Source of the DNA: Tupaia tana
Taxonomy: Eukaryota; Chordata; Mammalia; Scandentia; Tupaiidae
DNA length: 64,000 nucleotides
Direction of reading: 5' to 3'
Assembly (NCBI GenBank): GCA_026018925.1
Contig: JAKSZU010000011.1
Span: 10,799,485 to 10,863,484, forward strand
The translations under genes and the position numbers were made by a program. How positions within the stretch are numbered: position 1 is the stretch's first letter; every line of letters starts with the position of its first letter. A model generated the notes under the pieces. It saw nothing but the letters and a program-made list of their open reading frames with translations. It made no database searches and was not told where the DNA came from. Of this stretch, positions 33,968-44,803 are shown in pieces.

Positions 33968-34611
33968 CTGTGGATGTTCATCTCCCGCGGAGGGCGGTGG
34001 GCCTTGTCATAGGAGACCTTGGCGAAGACACCGGCCACGATGACGAAGGCGATCACCCCGCAGGTGATGTAGACGGTGAAGTTGGTCTTGTCCTTCTCCG
34101 GGTCGTACTTGTTCTCGGGCCCTGGAGACACCACCTTGGTGCTGGGCGTCTGCACCCACACCGGGCTCTGGTAGTTGGTGCACTGGCGCTGGTCCAGCTT
34201 CTCGTGGCGCTTCTTGCAGCAGAAGCGGTAGTAGCAGGTGCCGCAGCAGTACAGGTAGCCGCTCTCGCTGTTGTTACACTCGAACTCCTTGTCGTACTGG
34301 CCGCTCACGTCGTAGTAGCCCCAGCACGTCTCGTAGGTGACGGCCGAGCTGGCCGCCGCCGCCGCCGCCACCGCCGCCGCGGGCTGTCCCCGCCGGCTCC
34401 CCGCCTCCGGGACGCCGGGCGCCCGGGCGGTGCCGTTCAGCTCACGGCCGCCCCGGGCCAGGGCGCCTCCGGGCCGTCGGCCCCCGACGGCAGCGGCGCC
34501 GGCACTCAGGGTCCGGTTGGCGGCGCGGCCGCGGGCGCCGTGGGCACCGGGCAGCAGGTCCAGGGACTCCAGCGAGAGCAGGAGCAGCAGCAGGAGGCGC
34601 CGCAGCGCCAT
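33968..34611 (-). CDS. SHISA6: SHISA6 coding exon 1: AMPA-receptor auxiliary membrane protein
   Basis: The exon encodes 214 codons plus two bases. The ATG at 34611-34609 has a good context (G at -3 and +4) and starts a Leu-rich signal peptide (residues 1 to about 25). The ectodomain has N-glycosylation sites at Asn32, Asn59 and Asn113 and an Ala-rich tract at about 78-90. The Shisa cysteine motif has Cys96, 112, 122, 123, 126, 131, 132 and 144 (CWGYYDVSGQ, YCCGTCYYRFCC). One transmembrane helix spans about 178-198, followed by KVSYDKAHRPPREMNIHR. SHISA6/CKAMP52 binds AMPA receptors at synapses, slows their desensitisation and anchors them through PSD-95. The exon ends CACAG|GTGAGC. The frame is open 58 codons upstream but without an ATG, and the signal peptide supports this start. 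Confidence 0.97.
34352..34380 (-). repeat. SHISA6: GCC/GCN triplet tract encoding poly-Ala
   Basis: Repeated GCN codons in coding exon 1 give an alanine-rich stretch with one Val interruption just before the Shisa domain. Length differences from other mammals would be expected here. Confidence 0.85.
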
Positions 34612-34718
34612 GGCAGGGCCGGGCGGGAGGGCGCGGGGAAGCTTCCGCGACAGGCCGCTCCCCCGGCCGACCGGGCTCCGAGGGCGGCCGCGCGGGCCGG
34701 GCTGGCGGCGCGGGGCGA

Positions 34719-34745
34719 TCAGCGGCGCCGAGGCGATGGCGCCAT
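34719..34745 (-). other. short upstream ORF in SHISA6 leader
   Basis: An ATG at 34745-34743 opens an eight-codon frame (MAPSPRRR) ending TGA at 34719, about 107 nt before the main ATG. It lies in the perfect palindrome CGATGGCGCCATCG (34734-34747). Its context has G at +4 but T at -3. Whether it is transcribed depends on the unknown start site. Confidence 0.4.
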
Positions 34746-34986
34746 CGAGGCGCGGGCGGCGGTGGCGGCGGCGCGCGGTGCGCACTGACCGGCCCGGCGC
34801 GGACTGCTCGGGCTCTCACGCTGCGCGCGGGCTCCGCGCTCCCCCTGCGGGCTCGGCGCGCCTCCTGGGCAGCCCCATCCCCCGCCGGCGGCGGCAGCGG
34901 CCCCGCGCGCGGCTCGCCTCGGCTCAGGCAGGACCCGAAGCGCGGCTCCGGGCGGCGGCGGCGGCGTGGTCCCGTCCGGGCGGGTC

Positions 34987-35334
34987 CTGCGGGACAAGAC
35001 GGGGGCCGGTCACGGGGTGGGAAGACGGGAGCTCCGGGAACAGGAGGAGAGCAGCGGGTGGGGAGGGAGCGCGCAGCCCTCGAGGAGCGAGGTTCCGAGC
35101 CGGGAGGGAGCGGAGCCGGCTCCCAAGACGGACTCCCGGCCTTGAGCGCTGGGAACCGAAGGCGCACGGGCCGCTCCTCCGGGCGCCGCTCGGACGCCGG
35201 GGCCCCCAGCCGCCCGTCCCCGCAGCGCGCGCCCGCCGCAGCTCGGCCCTGGGACGGAGCCGGCTGAGCCTGGGGTCCAGCGGCGAGCCGGGGGAGCGCG
35301 CGGCGCCGGACCTCACTCACTCACCATGCCCGGC
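34987..35334 (-). other. candidate 5'-leader intron of SHISA6
   Basis: A near-perfect donor (CATG|GTGAGTGAG at 35335/35334) is followed 348 nt later by a good acceptor (GTCTTGTCCCGCAG ending at 34987). If used, this would remove an internal part of the leader. It would place an ATG at the end of the upstream exon that reads 21 codons to a stop near 34924. This is inferred from splice-site strings only. Confidence 0.3.
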
Positions 35335-35620
35335 TGCGACTGCAGAGGCGGCGGCGGCGGCGAGGCGGGAGCGCAGCAGCCCGAGCGAGCGAGCGGAGAG
35401 CCGGCGGCTCGTTGCCTGCACTAGTGCCGGAGCGTGTGCGAGAGAGCGAGGGAGCCACACGCACTAACACACCCGCACACACGGGAGCGCCGCGAGGGGA
35501 GGGGAGAGGAGGACAGCCGCTCACCGCCGCCCACGTTTACACGCCTGGGCGCCCTGGGCGGCGGGGAGTGAGGTGGGGGGAGTACTCCCCTGTTTCTCCC
35601 ACCTCGCGGCACTTCAAGCT

Positions 35621-37177
35621 CCGCGTCACCGAGCCCCGGACAGCGGTTAACCAGCAAGGCGGACCAGGAGCTGGAAGAAGGAACTGGAAGCGGGGAGAGA
35701 GTGTCCCCGCTGGAGCTGACCAGACCTCCTTAGCCATTGCCCCCTCCAGTGCTCCGCGGGACCCACCCGACCGGAGCCTGGGACTGCAGCTGCCCGAACA
35801 GGAGACGGGTTTCTGCAAGTCTTTGCCTCTCCCTAGTGGTGGTGTTGCTCAAGGCCAAGGGAAGAGGTCAAACCCATTGCTACAGGTTCTTCAACTGAGA
35901 CCAGGGGCCAAGTGGCTAGTCTGAGGTTGTTGACTAACGGCGAGCCGAACCTACCCTCGGAGCATTCTCCCTACCACACACGCAGTACAAGACATCACCC
36001 CCAGCTCTGGGTGGCGCCTCATACTCCCCTTCTCAGACTTTTTCAGAGCGTGGAGGCCACATTAGAAAAGCTGTCTGAGACTCAGATTGAGCATTGCAAT
36101 CTCTGTTTTCCTGGCTTGTGCTGAAATCCTTGTGCTGTAGCAGGAAAGGAGGGGGCAGTTGTGGCAGTGCGGGGAGAGGGGCAGTGGGGTGGTGGATTGC
36201 TGTGTGGTTGTATGGCCGGCTCTGTGGGAAAGAGTCCAAAATCTAACTTTCAAAGCTATGAGGCCACCCCAAGAGTGGGTCATCACATCCTCTCGGGTGT
36301 GTAGCCTTGGAGAAGGTGGGGGCAAATGAGAACAAAAAGCAGGCCAAGGCCAAAATGCTGCCTACCTCCTACCTGCCCGGTGTGTTTGGGAGGAGGGCAG
36401 GAACAGGCCCTGAGAGTGAGGTAGGAATTTTCTCCCCTGAGATAGGCCGTTTACTCCCACACCTGTAAACCTAAGCAGGGATCCCCATCCTGGAAAGCCA
36501 GGGCATCTCTCCTCAGAACTGTGAAGTGGACGAATCTGAGCTAGAATCCAGATTCCGGGATACACGAGGAACAGATGGACAGCCAAATAGTAGAACCAAA
36601 GGCACCAGCTCCCCTGGCAGCTCTTCATTTGCTGCTCTTTCTACTTCCCCCCTTTTCTCTGCACTTCTCCCCTTCCCTCAGCTTCCTCTCAGTTTCCACC
36701 TTCTCCTACAATGATTCTGATCAACATTTCTTTGTCCGTGTGGTCCATGCTGCAATAAAGAACGAGTGAGAGTTCCTTTCCTGAAGGGGGAGGAGCTTGT
36801 AGGTCCCTGAAGAAACACATGGGATTTCCATATGATGTGGTTGCGTCCCCGGATAACAGTGGGCACGTGTTCTGAGAGCAGACGACAGGCACCCAGTCTA
36901 ACCCTAGATGGTGGAGGTGGCGGTCAAAGGCAGCTTTCTTGGTGAGGTCATGGGTGGACTCTGAAAGAACGATGAAGAGTTAATAAAGTGACTATAGGGA
37001 AAGGATGTTCCCAGCAGACAGAATATCCTCAGCAAGACCTGGAAGACAGGAAGTGGTGTGTGCACAGGGTGCAGGCAGTTTAGCATCAGCCCCGAGGGAG
37101 TTTTGCAAATAAAGCTGGCGGGAGGACATCGTGTCCTCTGCCAAAGAGCTTGAGTTTATTCTACAATAGATGGGGAA
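35621..37177. other. 5' flanking DNA upstream of SHISA6
   Basis: No SINE is present. Positions about 36935-37165 resemble an ancient interspersed repeat (GTTCCCAGCAGACAGAATAT, then GAGTTTATTCTACAATAGAT) whose family I cannot name. No other gene is recognised. Confidence 0.45.
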
Positions 37178-37191
37178 GTACTGATGGGTTT

Positions 37192-37370
37192 TATTTATTT
37201 TTTTTAATTATTTAATTCCATTTGTTATTATCTTTTTTTTTTTTTTTTTTAATTTTACAGAGACAGAAAAAGGGAAAGTGAGAGAGCAAGCCACCAAGTC
37301 TGGGACTCCCACCATGGTCAGCCACATGGAAATCCAATACCTTTAACCATCACGCCACCTGCCAGCCCCG
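37192..37370 (-). mobile_element. SINE family B
   Basis: The imperfect TSD GTACTGATGGGTTT (37178) recurs as GTATTGATGGATTT (37371). The reversed head ends CACGCCACCTGCCAGCCCC. It is the first SINE to the right of the promoter. Confidence 0.88.
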
Positions 37371-37604
37371 GTATTGATGGATTTAAACCATAGGAAGACA
37401 CAAATTTACATATTTACTGGATATCTAAGTCAAATGGAGTTTGAGACTCTGGGCCAATCTACTGATAATAGATTACTGATAGTTGGTGCCCACTCTGGAC
37501 TTGATGCATGGGTTAGGGGTAGGGTTAGCCACCATCATATCGAAGTGCCATTGAGACAGCCATCCAGAGCAACTATTTCAAGTGTGCAGATGATAGACTT
37601 AAAC

Positions 37605-37743
37605 TAGAGGGGGTGTTTATGAAAAGTTCATGAAAAAATTCATATCGTCAAAAAAATTATGTGTGGATTTTGAAATGTGTTCACAGCAAAATAAACTTGT
37701 ACTTTAATTCCACTTGTGCAAAAACTTTCTGAAGCCCCCTCAT
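37605..37743. mobile_element. mariner-like MITE copy 5
   Basis: AGAGGGGGTGTTTATGAAAA at the left pairs with AACTTTCTGAAGCCCCCTCA at the right. The interior has ATGTGTGGATTTTGAAATG and CAAAATAAACTTGTAC, shared with the other copies. Confidence 0.78.
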
Positions 37744-38380
37744 ACATTTGGGAACCATAAGCACATATCTGAAAACCAATGCAAAAACCTTTATGTCTTT
37801 ATCTTCATACCATGTGCCATTTCTTCGCCTTTTTCTTCTTTTTCTCTTCTGCGTGATTCCAGAATTTCCCTGGGATTCTAGAATTCCCTTCATTATTCTA
37901 GAATTTGCTCTTTCATATCTGGGAGTTCCCTAGTGATGGGTAGAGAGGAAATGTACCCACCTCATATGGGCCTTTAATAAGATTTGATCAATGACACTAA
38001 GTAGGGGAAATTGGTTTAGTTATTGAGACAGCCTTACAGAAAATAATAGTATATCAGGATTGTCTAGAGTCTTAGAGGTTGTGTATGGGTAATATAAATC
38101 CTGATATTTACCCTTACTACAGGGCACTGTTCTCTTACTGATACGTACACCCCTCCCGCTCTGCCAGGCTGCTGTTCTATTTCAACGTCTTTTCCCATTC
38201 TCGCCTCCATTTACTTGGAAAGTCTGAATTGTTGACACTATTGAAGTGCCCTTTCTTTGTGGTTTTGACTCATTAAAAAGTTCTAGAGAAGAATTCATTT
38301 TTACTACATCTTTGCCAACTTCAGACAGCCCTGAGTTCAGAGCCAAGTGACACTGCCCCTGGCTGTAGAAGACAGTCCCC
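37744..38380. other. flanking DNA, no recognised element
   Basis: No repeat or exon signature is recognised. Confidence 0.45.
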
Positions 38381-38639
38381 AACTAAGCTGAGTGGACCAT
38401 AATGAACCCATTGCACTTCATGCTGATTGGTTAAGAATAGACATGTGATCCAGTTCTGGGCAATACTAAGGTAAAGGAAGTCTGTTGGGGGATTCTGGGG
38501 AAAATTGTATTCCTCCTAAAAAACAGTGATTACTCTCTTTTCAATGTTGCTTCTCTGAATGATATAATCTTGGAAGAGGGCACCAGCTGTGAGTTTAAGT
38601 TTATATTCAAATAGTTTGATAGCAATTAGCTCTGCTCAC

Positions 38640-39310
38640 TAAATAGCTATCCTTTCCAGCCATGAAGTGGGACTGTAATTCTAGGCCCACTTGTGAATAG
38701 GAGGGGAAAGTGACTGATACTGGTCAGTGAGGTGTGAGCAGAAACTTATTTTCGAACCAGATTATCTAATTTCTGCTTCAAGATACTCTAGAGTTCTCAT
38801 TTTCTTCTAATATGGTGATAAATAAAGAGATAAATAAAGGGTTTTTTTTTAGAGGTTTTTGCTATAGGGCGTGTGCGCTCACAGGAAAGGCAGAGCCAAC
38901 GAGACACAAAGCGAGAAATCACCCCCTGGGGAGATGGCCACGCTGCAAGCCCTTCTCCTCTTGGAATCTTGGGCATTCATACACACGCGCCCAGCATGAG
39001 TTTAAGCCACCAGGTCTGGGACTTGAACTGCGGTCAACTACATGGGAATCCAACAACGTAAACAGTATGCCATCTTCTGGTCCCAGATAAGTAAAATTCT
39101 TCATGGGCATGGTTTTTATCAGTGTGGTCCTTGAGTGACTACAGTGAGGAGTGCCTGATAGTTCATGAAAATTGACCCACCATGGACCTGGAGTATAAGG
39201 AAAATAAATGTATCTATATATCAATCGATAGATGATTGATAGATTTTTGCTTTTTAAAGCCACTGAAATGGAGGTGTGTTCTTGCAGCACCCCCTAACCC
39301 ATCTTGACTG
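38640..39310 (+). mobile_element. ancient interspersed repeat, family not named, split by SINE
   Basis: GGTCAGTGAGGTGTGAGCAG and, after the SINE, CCTTGAGTGACTACAGTGAG and TTTTTAAAGCCACTG belong to a common mammalian fossil repeat whose name I do not assert. A related-looking piece lies at about 38430-38520 (CTGTTGGGGGATTCTGG). Confidence 0.5.
38839..39084 (-). mobile_element. SINE family A, 11-bp TSD
   Basis: AGATAAATAAA (38828-38838) recurs as AGATAAGTAAA (39085-39095). The reversed body has TTGCTATAGGGCGTGTGCGC and ends TCTTCTGGTCCC. Confidence 0.91.
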
Positions 39311-39660
39311 AAATACTGAAGATGGCAGATGGAAAGATGGAAGGAATATTGTTGAGCCACTTATGGAATTATACCCAGGATCCTCTGATCTTCCAGGAAG
39401 CTGTGATCATTAAATGTTCTTCGTGAAAGCCTGTCTGAATGCAGGGTTTCTCTTACTTGCACTCAGCACCATATTAGCTACACCATGATTGTCTGTCTCA
39501 AGTCTGACCTTCTGTAGGATTTCTACCTTAGCTGTGCAACTTTCTGCTATCATATCACTTCCCTTGTATTTCCCTTTCTCCCCGATAGAATGGGGAGCTA
39601 GGTGGAGAGAATGTCTCTAGGAAGCTATCTATATTGTCTTTTCCCAGTATACAACTTTAC
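39311..39660. other. flanking DNA, no recognised element
   Basis: No repeat or exon signature is recognised. Confidence 0.4.
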
Positions 39661-40110
39661 TACGACTTTAAGGTATGAACTTGGCCTCAGGACCTGGCAT
39701 GATCTGGTCCCCTACTATCCTTAAGCTCATCTCCTACCACCTTTACTTCCTCTGTCCAGACACACTGATGTCCTTGCTGTATCCTCTACCTGAAACCTTG
39801 CTCTGATATATATGGAGTTCTTTTACACATTTCCCTAGGTTTTTGCCTAAGCACAATGAATGCAAACAGCCCAACTTCATAATACTTTCCAGCATTTTTT
39901 CTTCCATCATGTTCTACCTTTACTTCTTTGTGATATATACCTTCTTGGCATTTATCACTAACTGACATAAATTCATTTAGGTATGAATGAAAATCCTGTT
40001 CTTATCTTCCACTAAAATGCTTGCTCTTGCTTAAAGTTTGTTGTCCATTCTGCTGACTGCTGTATTCTCAATGCCTAGAGTAGTGTTTGGCACACGGTAG
40101 GCAGTGGTAG
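39661..40110 (+). mobile_element. L2 LINE 3' fragment
   Basis: CTCATCTCCTACCACCTTTA, then TACCTGAAACCTTGCTCTG, then CTGCTGTATTCTCAATGCCT and AGTGTTTGGCACACGGTAGG follow the L2 3' end. The reading frame is broken. Confidence 0.75.
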
Positions 40111-40234
40111 ACATGGAAAGACTCAGCAGCTGGCCGTTCTTCTAGTGGTCTATCCTTCCCTGGGAATACAGCCTGTCTTCCAACCAAGACCTAGGCTATC
40201 AAGGTCCAGCCATTTCAGCCCACTGCAGGAATTC

Positions 40235-40462
40235 TAGTGAGTGACTGGATGGTTGCAATGACTAAACAAGAGACTCTGCAAGGCTGACATATATGGGATG
40301 GTTCCAGGATCATGTCCAGAGACCTTCTTGAGTAGACTTGGCATGATTCAGGCCTGACTGAGGCTGAACTGGGTCATGGCATGAACACCCTATTGAAGAT
40401 GCTATCTATCTGTGTGGGTGTCTCTCTCTCCCTTTCTCTCTCTTAGAAGAGATAAGTTTGAG
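40235..40462 (+). mobile_element. SINE family C
   Basis: GGATGGTTCCAGGATCATGT and GCCTGACTGAGGCTGAAC plus a CT-rich end are decayed family C landmarks. It directly precedes another family C copy. Confidence 0.75.
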
Positions 40463-40536
40463 GACCAGATGGTGACAAGCAGTAATGTTCATATGAGGAT
40501 CCCAGGTTTGCATCCCTAGGTCTCCCTGTACAGGCC

Positions 40537-40575
<39 letters not shown>

Positions 40576-40705
40576 TGCTAATTATCTGGGCTGGCTAAAG
40601 CTGGAGGTGGGTCTGGAAATGAAGACCCTGTTGTGGGTGCCTGTCTCCATTGTTCAGTCTATTCTAGAAGACATTTTTAAAAAGAAAAACTTTAAAAATA
40701 AATAA
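40463..40705 (+). mobile_element. SINE family C with internal (GT)n
   Basis: ATGAGGATCCCAGGTTTGCA and GGGCTGGCTAAAGCTGG are the family C body. A pure GT run at 40539-40572 sits inside the element. The tail is AAAT-rich. Confidence 0.83.
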
Positions 40706-40707
40706 AG

Positions 40708-40981
40708 GTCCAGCTTCAAGGCCTGGTGGTTGAGGAAGTCAGATCTCACACAGCCAGCTGCACTTTAAGTCCTTGACCTAGAGCCTTGAAAAACATACCA
40801 GGCACAATACCAGGTACGTATGTGCCACAAATCCTGACAAGGATAGAGAAATGGAGAAGAGATTGCAGTGCGACCATGTCCTATTGGCTGCCTTCTCCCT
40901 CTCTTTCACTCTTTCTCTCTGTCTCTCTCTCTTTCTCTCTCTGGTGAGCACATATGCCCTCTAATAACTAAAAAAAAAAAG
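40708..40981 (+). mobile_element. SINE family D
   Basis: GGTCCAGCTTCAAGGCCTGG is the head, TTTAAGTCCTTGACC the box-B relic, and GTGAGCACATATGCCCTC the right end, then an A-tail. It is the third SINE in a row in the same orientation. Confidence 0.82.
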
Positions 40982-43014
40982 TAAGAAAAACCTTGGTAAG
41001 CTGTATTTTCTCTAAAGTTTCAGAACTCTCTGGGGTCAAGGTTTGGTTGGGCTTTTATCACATTTGCTAAATACTTCTTTCTCCCTCATTTCCACTAAAG
41101 TTGATCCCTAAAAAAATGGCCTATGTGCAAGATTTTGTCTCAGCATCTGCCTGGAGAGATCTGAGCCGGTAGCACAGGCATTCAAGAAAAAACGTGCTGA
41201 ATAAATAAGTGAATGAATGGATGAGTCTATGAGCCCTGAATTTTCTCAACAGCATCCCTCTAGGTGATAATATGGCTTTTGCTTTATCATAGCTAGTGAC
41301 AAGTTAGAAACTATTTCCTAAGGCCACCACTGCCAATGTTAAATAGTTCTAATAGTTGGCAAATTAGAGTACATTAGCTTTTGTTAATGTCAATGATAGG
41401 CAAATCAATTTGTTGGCTCATACTGAGCTTATAGTTGACTAGAGTGCTTTTCACATTAGGATGACTTTTTGCTTCCATGGGAAATACTTTATACATATTT
41501 ACACTCATTTTTCAAATTTAAGCCCATTATTCCAGGCCTTTAAGCATTTTAGAAGGTTGTCATCTAATACACCATTTCTACCAATGTCTCCCAACATCCA
41601 TTTTCCTTTCAGTTGATCTTTATTCAGGGATTCACCTTCTTCCGCTGTCAGTCCATGAGTTCTTCAAATATAAGCCCGTCAACCCATCATAACTCATTAG
41701 CCTAGAGATTCAGACAGAGTAAGCCAGTGGCAGAAACCTGTTCAGTCAGAGGAAGCATGGACTTGAACTCGTTTGGGAAGGACTGAGAAGCATGTTCACT
41801 CTTTCCCCAGGAGGGAGGTAAGAATGGCACGGCATGGCAGATATCTTACCCTGTGAAGGGCTATTGACATCCCCACAGGAGGGCCAGGCTGAACCAACAG
41901 TCCCATTAGCACCATTTGAACTTTGATTTGAGCTTCATCTGAAGGCTTCCCCACCCATACTTTTACGTTACCTAAGCCAGTATACTCATCCTGTCATTAC
42001 GCTCCTGTTCATTGAGTTTTCTATCTGCCGCCAAAGGTTCCAGTTGATACAATCGACCTCACCATGGCCCAACATGACAAGTGTTTAGGCTGGAAGAAGT
42101 GCTCTAGCCCTCCGAAAGCCCCAGCACACCCCTACTTTGTTTCATAGCAGGAGAGGGCTAGGGTCTGGGGAGGAAAGGAGCAGAACTGCTCAATATGTGG
42201 GAGATACGACAAGTGGCCATTTGCAATGATGGCACAAGTAAGCCTCTAAACATAAGAGTTAAGCTGGGGACCCTCTAGTATGCTGAAAACTGCTGGGAGA
42301 AGCTGCAGGTTAAAGTAAATTCATTCCTGCCATGAAAACTCACACCAGGATGACACGAGGTCAGGGTAAAACTGAGCAGCTGTTGATGGTTGTTCCAAGG
42401 CACACTCAAGCTTACCAGACACAGTGTCCAAAGAATACGTCAGTCTCAACCACAGCTTTGGAAGTTATCAGAATCACAGTATCTATTCTGATACAATACT
42501 ATAAACAGACAAGATTTGGGGATCTAGGCAATTATCAGCAGAACAAGCACAGGCATTGATTAGGGACACCACCTAAACTTTGACACCAAGTATGATCAGA
42601 GCGGGTTCTCGGTCAGATAGTGACACTGGGTGTCAGTAGGGTAACAATGGGGACCTGAAATCAGGGATCTTGACAGCAGTCTTAGCCAAAATACTTAACC
42701 AGCTGGGATGATGTGAAGGGGGGAAATGGAGAACTTCAACCTGGATGTTAGTTTCCTTGTGTTGCTAACAGAAGAGGAGATAGAGAAGCGATGTAGTAGG
42801 CAGAAGCCATCTTCCATGAAAGAAAGAAACAAAGAGAGACAGATAGGCACCCTCAACAGGATCTTCATCCCAAGATCCTCTTCTATCCTCAATTCGCCTG
42901 AGTCATGGGCACATCCGTATACACCTGGTACATACAGGAAGGTCCTTGGATAGGATTCCAGGACTCTTTCCATGTGAGTCTAATTGAATTACCACTGTGC
43001 CACCACATCACCAC
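40982..43014. other. 2-kb SINE-free flanking DNA
   Basis: I recognise no transposon, exon or RNA gene here. Open frames are short. Confidence 0.45.
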
Positions 43015-43025
43015 AACTAATTCTT

Positions 43026-43289
43026 TTTTTTTTTTTTTTTTTGGAGAGGTTTTTCGCTATAGGGTGCGTGCGTTTGCCAGAAAGACAGAGGGAGACATAG
43101 AGACAGGAAGCGAGAAATCACCCCCCAGGGGTGAAGGCCATGCCGCAATCCCCTCCTTCCTCCTCTCGGGATCTTGGGCACGCACACACACTTGCCCGGT
43201 GTGAGTTTAAGCTACCGGGTCTGGGACTCGAGCCAGGGTCGACTACATGGGAGTCCAGCAACATAGCCATTATGCCAACTGCTGGTCCC
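43026..43289 (-). mobile_element. SINE family A, 11-bp TSD
   Basis: AACTAATTCTT lies at 43015-43025 and 43290-43300. The reversed body has TTCGCTATAGGGTGCGTGCG and ends CAACTGCTGGTCCC. Confidence 0.93.
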
Positions 43290-43448
43290 AACTAATTCTT
43301 AATTATATGCTTCAGATTGAAAGTGGGATAGCTGAAACCACTGCTATGCTTGCTAGAACTTGCAGAAGGAACAGTAGTAAGGAATGGGGAAAGCAACTTT
43401 AAGAAGAGTGGGGGCACAGGCAAGGGCAGGGGAACAAATGGCATCCTG

Positions 43449-44200
43449 GTGGTAGATTAATGATGGCCACGAATTTTGGTCCCACTCTTCCAAACAATAG
43501 ATGGAGTCTATTTGTCCTCCCTTGGAATCTAGGATGGCCTTATGACTTGTGTGGACTAATAGGAAGTGCAGAAGTGATGTGGTGCCAGATCCAGGTCTAC
43601 TCTTAAAAGGGCCTAGTGATTTCTGTATCTGCTTTCATGGGATCCAGCCTCCCTGTAAGTAGTTTGGGTATCTAAAATGCAAAAAGATAAAAGGCCACAT
43701 GAAGAAAGATCCTGGAAGGGACCAGCAGTTAGCATAATGGCTATGTTGCTGGACTCCCACGTAGCGGACCATGGTTTGCATCCCAGACCCGGTGGCTTAA
43801 AACTTACGCTGGGCGCGTGTGCGTGCATGCCCAAGATCCTGAGAGGAGAGAATGGAGGAGAAGGGATTGCGGCGTAGCCGGGGGGTGATTTCTCGCTTTC
43901 TGTCTCTCTGTCTCTCTCTGTCTCTCTCTGTCTCGCTCTGTCTGGCGAGCTCATGCGTCCTATCACAAAAAAAAAGAAAGAAAGAAAGAAAGAAAGAAAG
44001 GAAGATCCTAGAAGATGAGACATCATCTTGAGCATTTCATGCCCACTTGGCATTCAAGCGAATTCAGCACAAGACTGGGCTCCAGTGGGCAGAAGAACCA
44101 TGTAGCTGAGCCCAGCCAACTCACAGAATAAGTAATAGATCATTGTTGTCTTAGATCCAAGTGTTAAGGTGGTTTATTATAATGTAATAGACAGCTGAAA
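43449..44200 (+). mobile_element. MLT1-type LTR (ancient MaLR), split by SINE
   Basis: GGATGGCCTTATGACTTGTG, AAGTGATGTGGTGCCAG and, after the SINE, AGAACCATGTAGCTGAGCCC and AAGGTGGTTTATTATAATGT follow the MLT1 LTR order. It is a solo, non-coding fossil LTR; no internal retroviral genes are seen. Confidence 0.75.
43718..43999 (+). mobile_element. SINE family A inside MLT1, 15-bp TSD
   Basis: GAAAGATCCTGGAAG (43703-43717) recurs as GGAAGATCCTAGAAG (44000-44014). The tail is (GAAA)n. A short deletion removes part of the CCATCCCCC stretch. Confidence 0.93.
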
Positions 44201-44650
44201 AAAAAAGGAAGGAAGAAAGAAAACATCTATTATAGTACAGACTGTAAACAAAAATGTAGCAGAAGTAACTTCTGGACACAAATATTTCTGAGGCTATTTT
44301 TGGCTACCTGTTATATTAGCTTCCTAGGGCTGCTATAACAGAGTATCACCAACTGCAAGGTTTAAATGACAGAAATTTATTGACTCACAATGCTGGATAC
44401 GGGAAGTCTGAAACCAAGGCGTTAGCAAGTTCGGTTCCTTTTGAGTGCTGTGAGGGAAGGAGCTGTGCTAGGCCTCTCTCCTTGGCTTGCAGGTGGCTGG
44501 CTTTGCATTTACATGACTTTCTCCAAGGGTATGTGTCTGTCTCCAAAGTCCTTATTTTTTTAATAACACAATCATATGAGATGAAGGCTCACCCTAATGA
44601 CTCCATTTTATTAACTCTGCAAATACCAATCTTTATTTTTCAAAGAATTA

Positions 44651-44803
44651 TTTTATTTAACTTTATTTATGTACTTATTTTTTAATTTGACCAGAGAGAG
44701 GGACAGAGTAAGAAAGAGAGAAAGTGAGAAAGCAAGCCGCCAGGTCTGGTATTCAAACTGTGGTCAGCCATGGGAGAGTCTAGCAGCTCTAACCACCATG
44801 CAA
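44651..44803 (-). mobile_element. SINE family B (hosts the next SINE)
   Basis: The reversed end AATTTGACCAGAGAGAG and box B region GTATTCAAACTGTGGTC mark family B. Its head ends at ACCACCATGCAACC, where a family A element abuts. Confidence 0.85.

Larger units (their letters stand above)
33880..35620 (-). promoter_or_regulatory. SHISA6: SHISA6 CpG island, promoter and 5' leader
   Basis: CpG is dense from about 33.9 to 35.6 kb, whereas the flanks are CpG-poor. The island covers coding exon 1 and about 1 kb upstream of the ATG. I see no TATA box at a sensible distance. A GC-box/EGR-like GTGGGCGG lies on the minus strand at 35533-35526, next to TGTAAAC. A perfect palindrome GGGGAGTACTCCCC is at 35577-35590. 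Several (CGG)n runs occur in the leader. The transcription start cannot be fixed from sequence alone. Confidence 0.85.

Noticed and set aside
34612..34785. 58-codon in-frame extension upstream of the SHISA6 ATG
   Set aside because: It has no ATG, only a GTG, and would bury the signal peptide. The ATG at 34611 has good context and matches the known protein start.
33922..35467. Long plus-strand open frames (288 and 376 codons) across the CpG island
   Set aside because: They are antisense to SHISA6 exon 1 and its leader, Arg/Ala/Gly/Pro-rich from GC composition alone, and resemble no protein.
37509..37528. Telomere-like GGTTAGGGGTAGGGTTAG
   Set aside because: Only two to three imperfect units are present, too few for an interstitial telomere or fusion scar.
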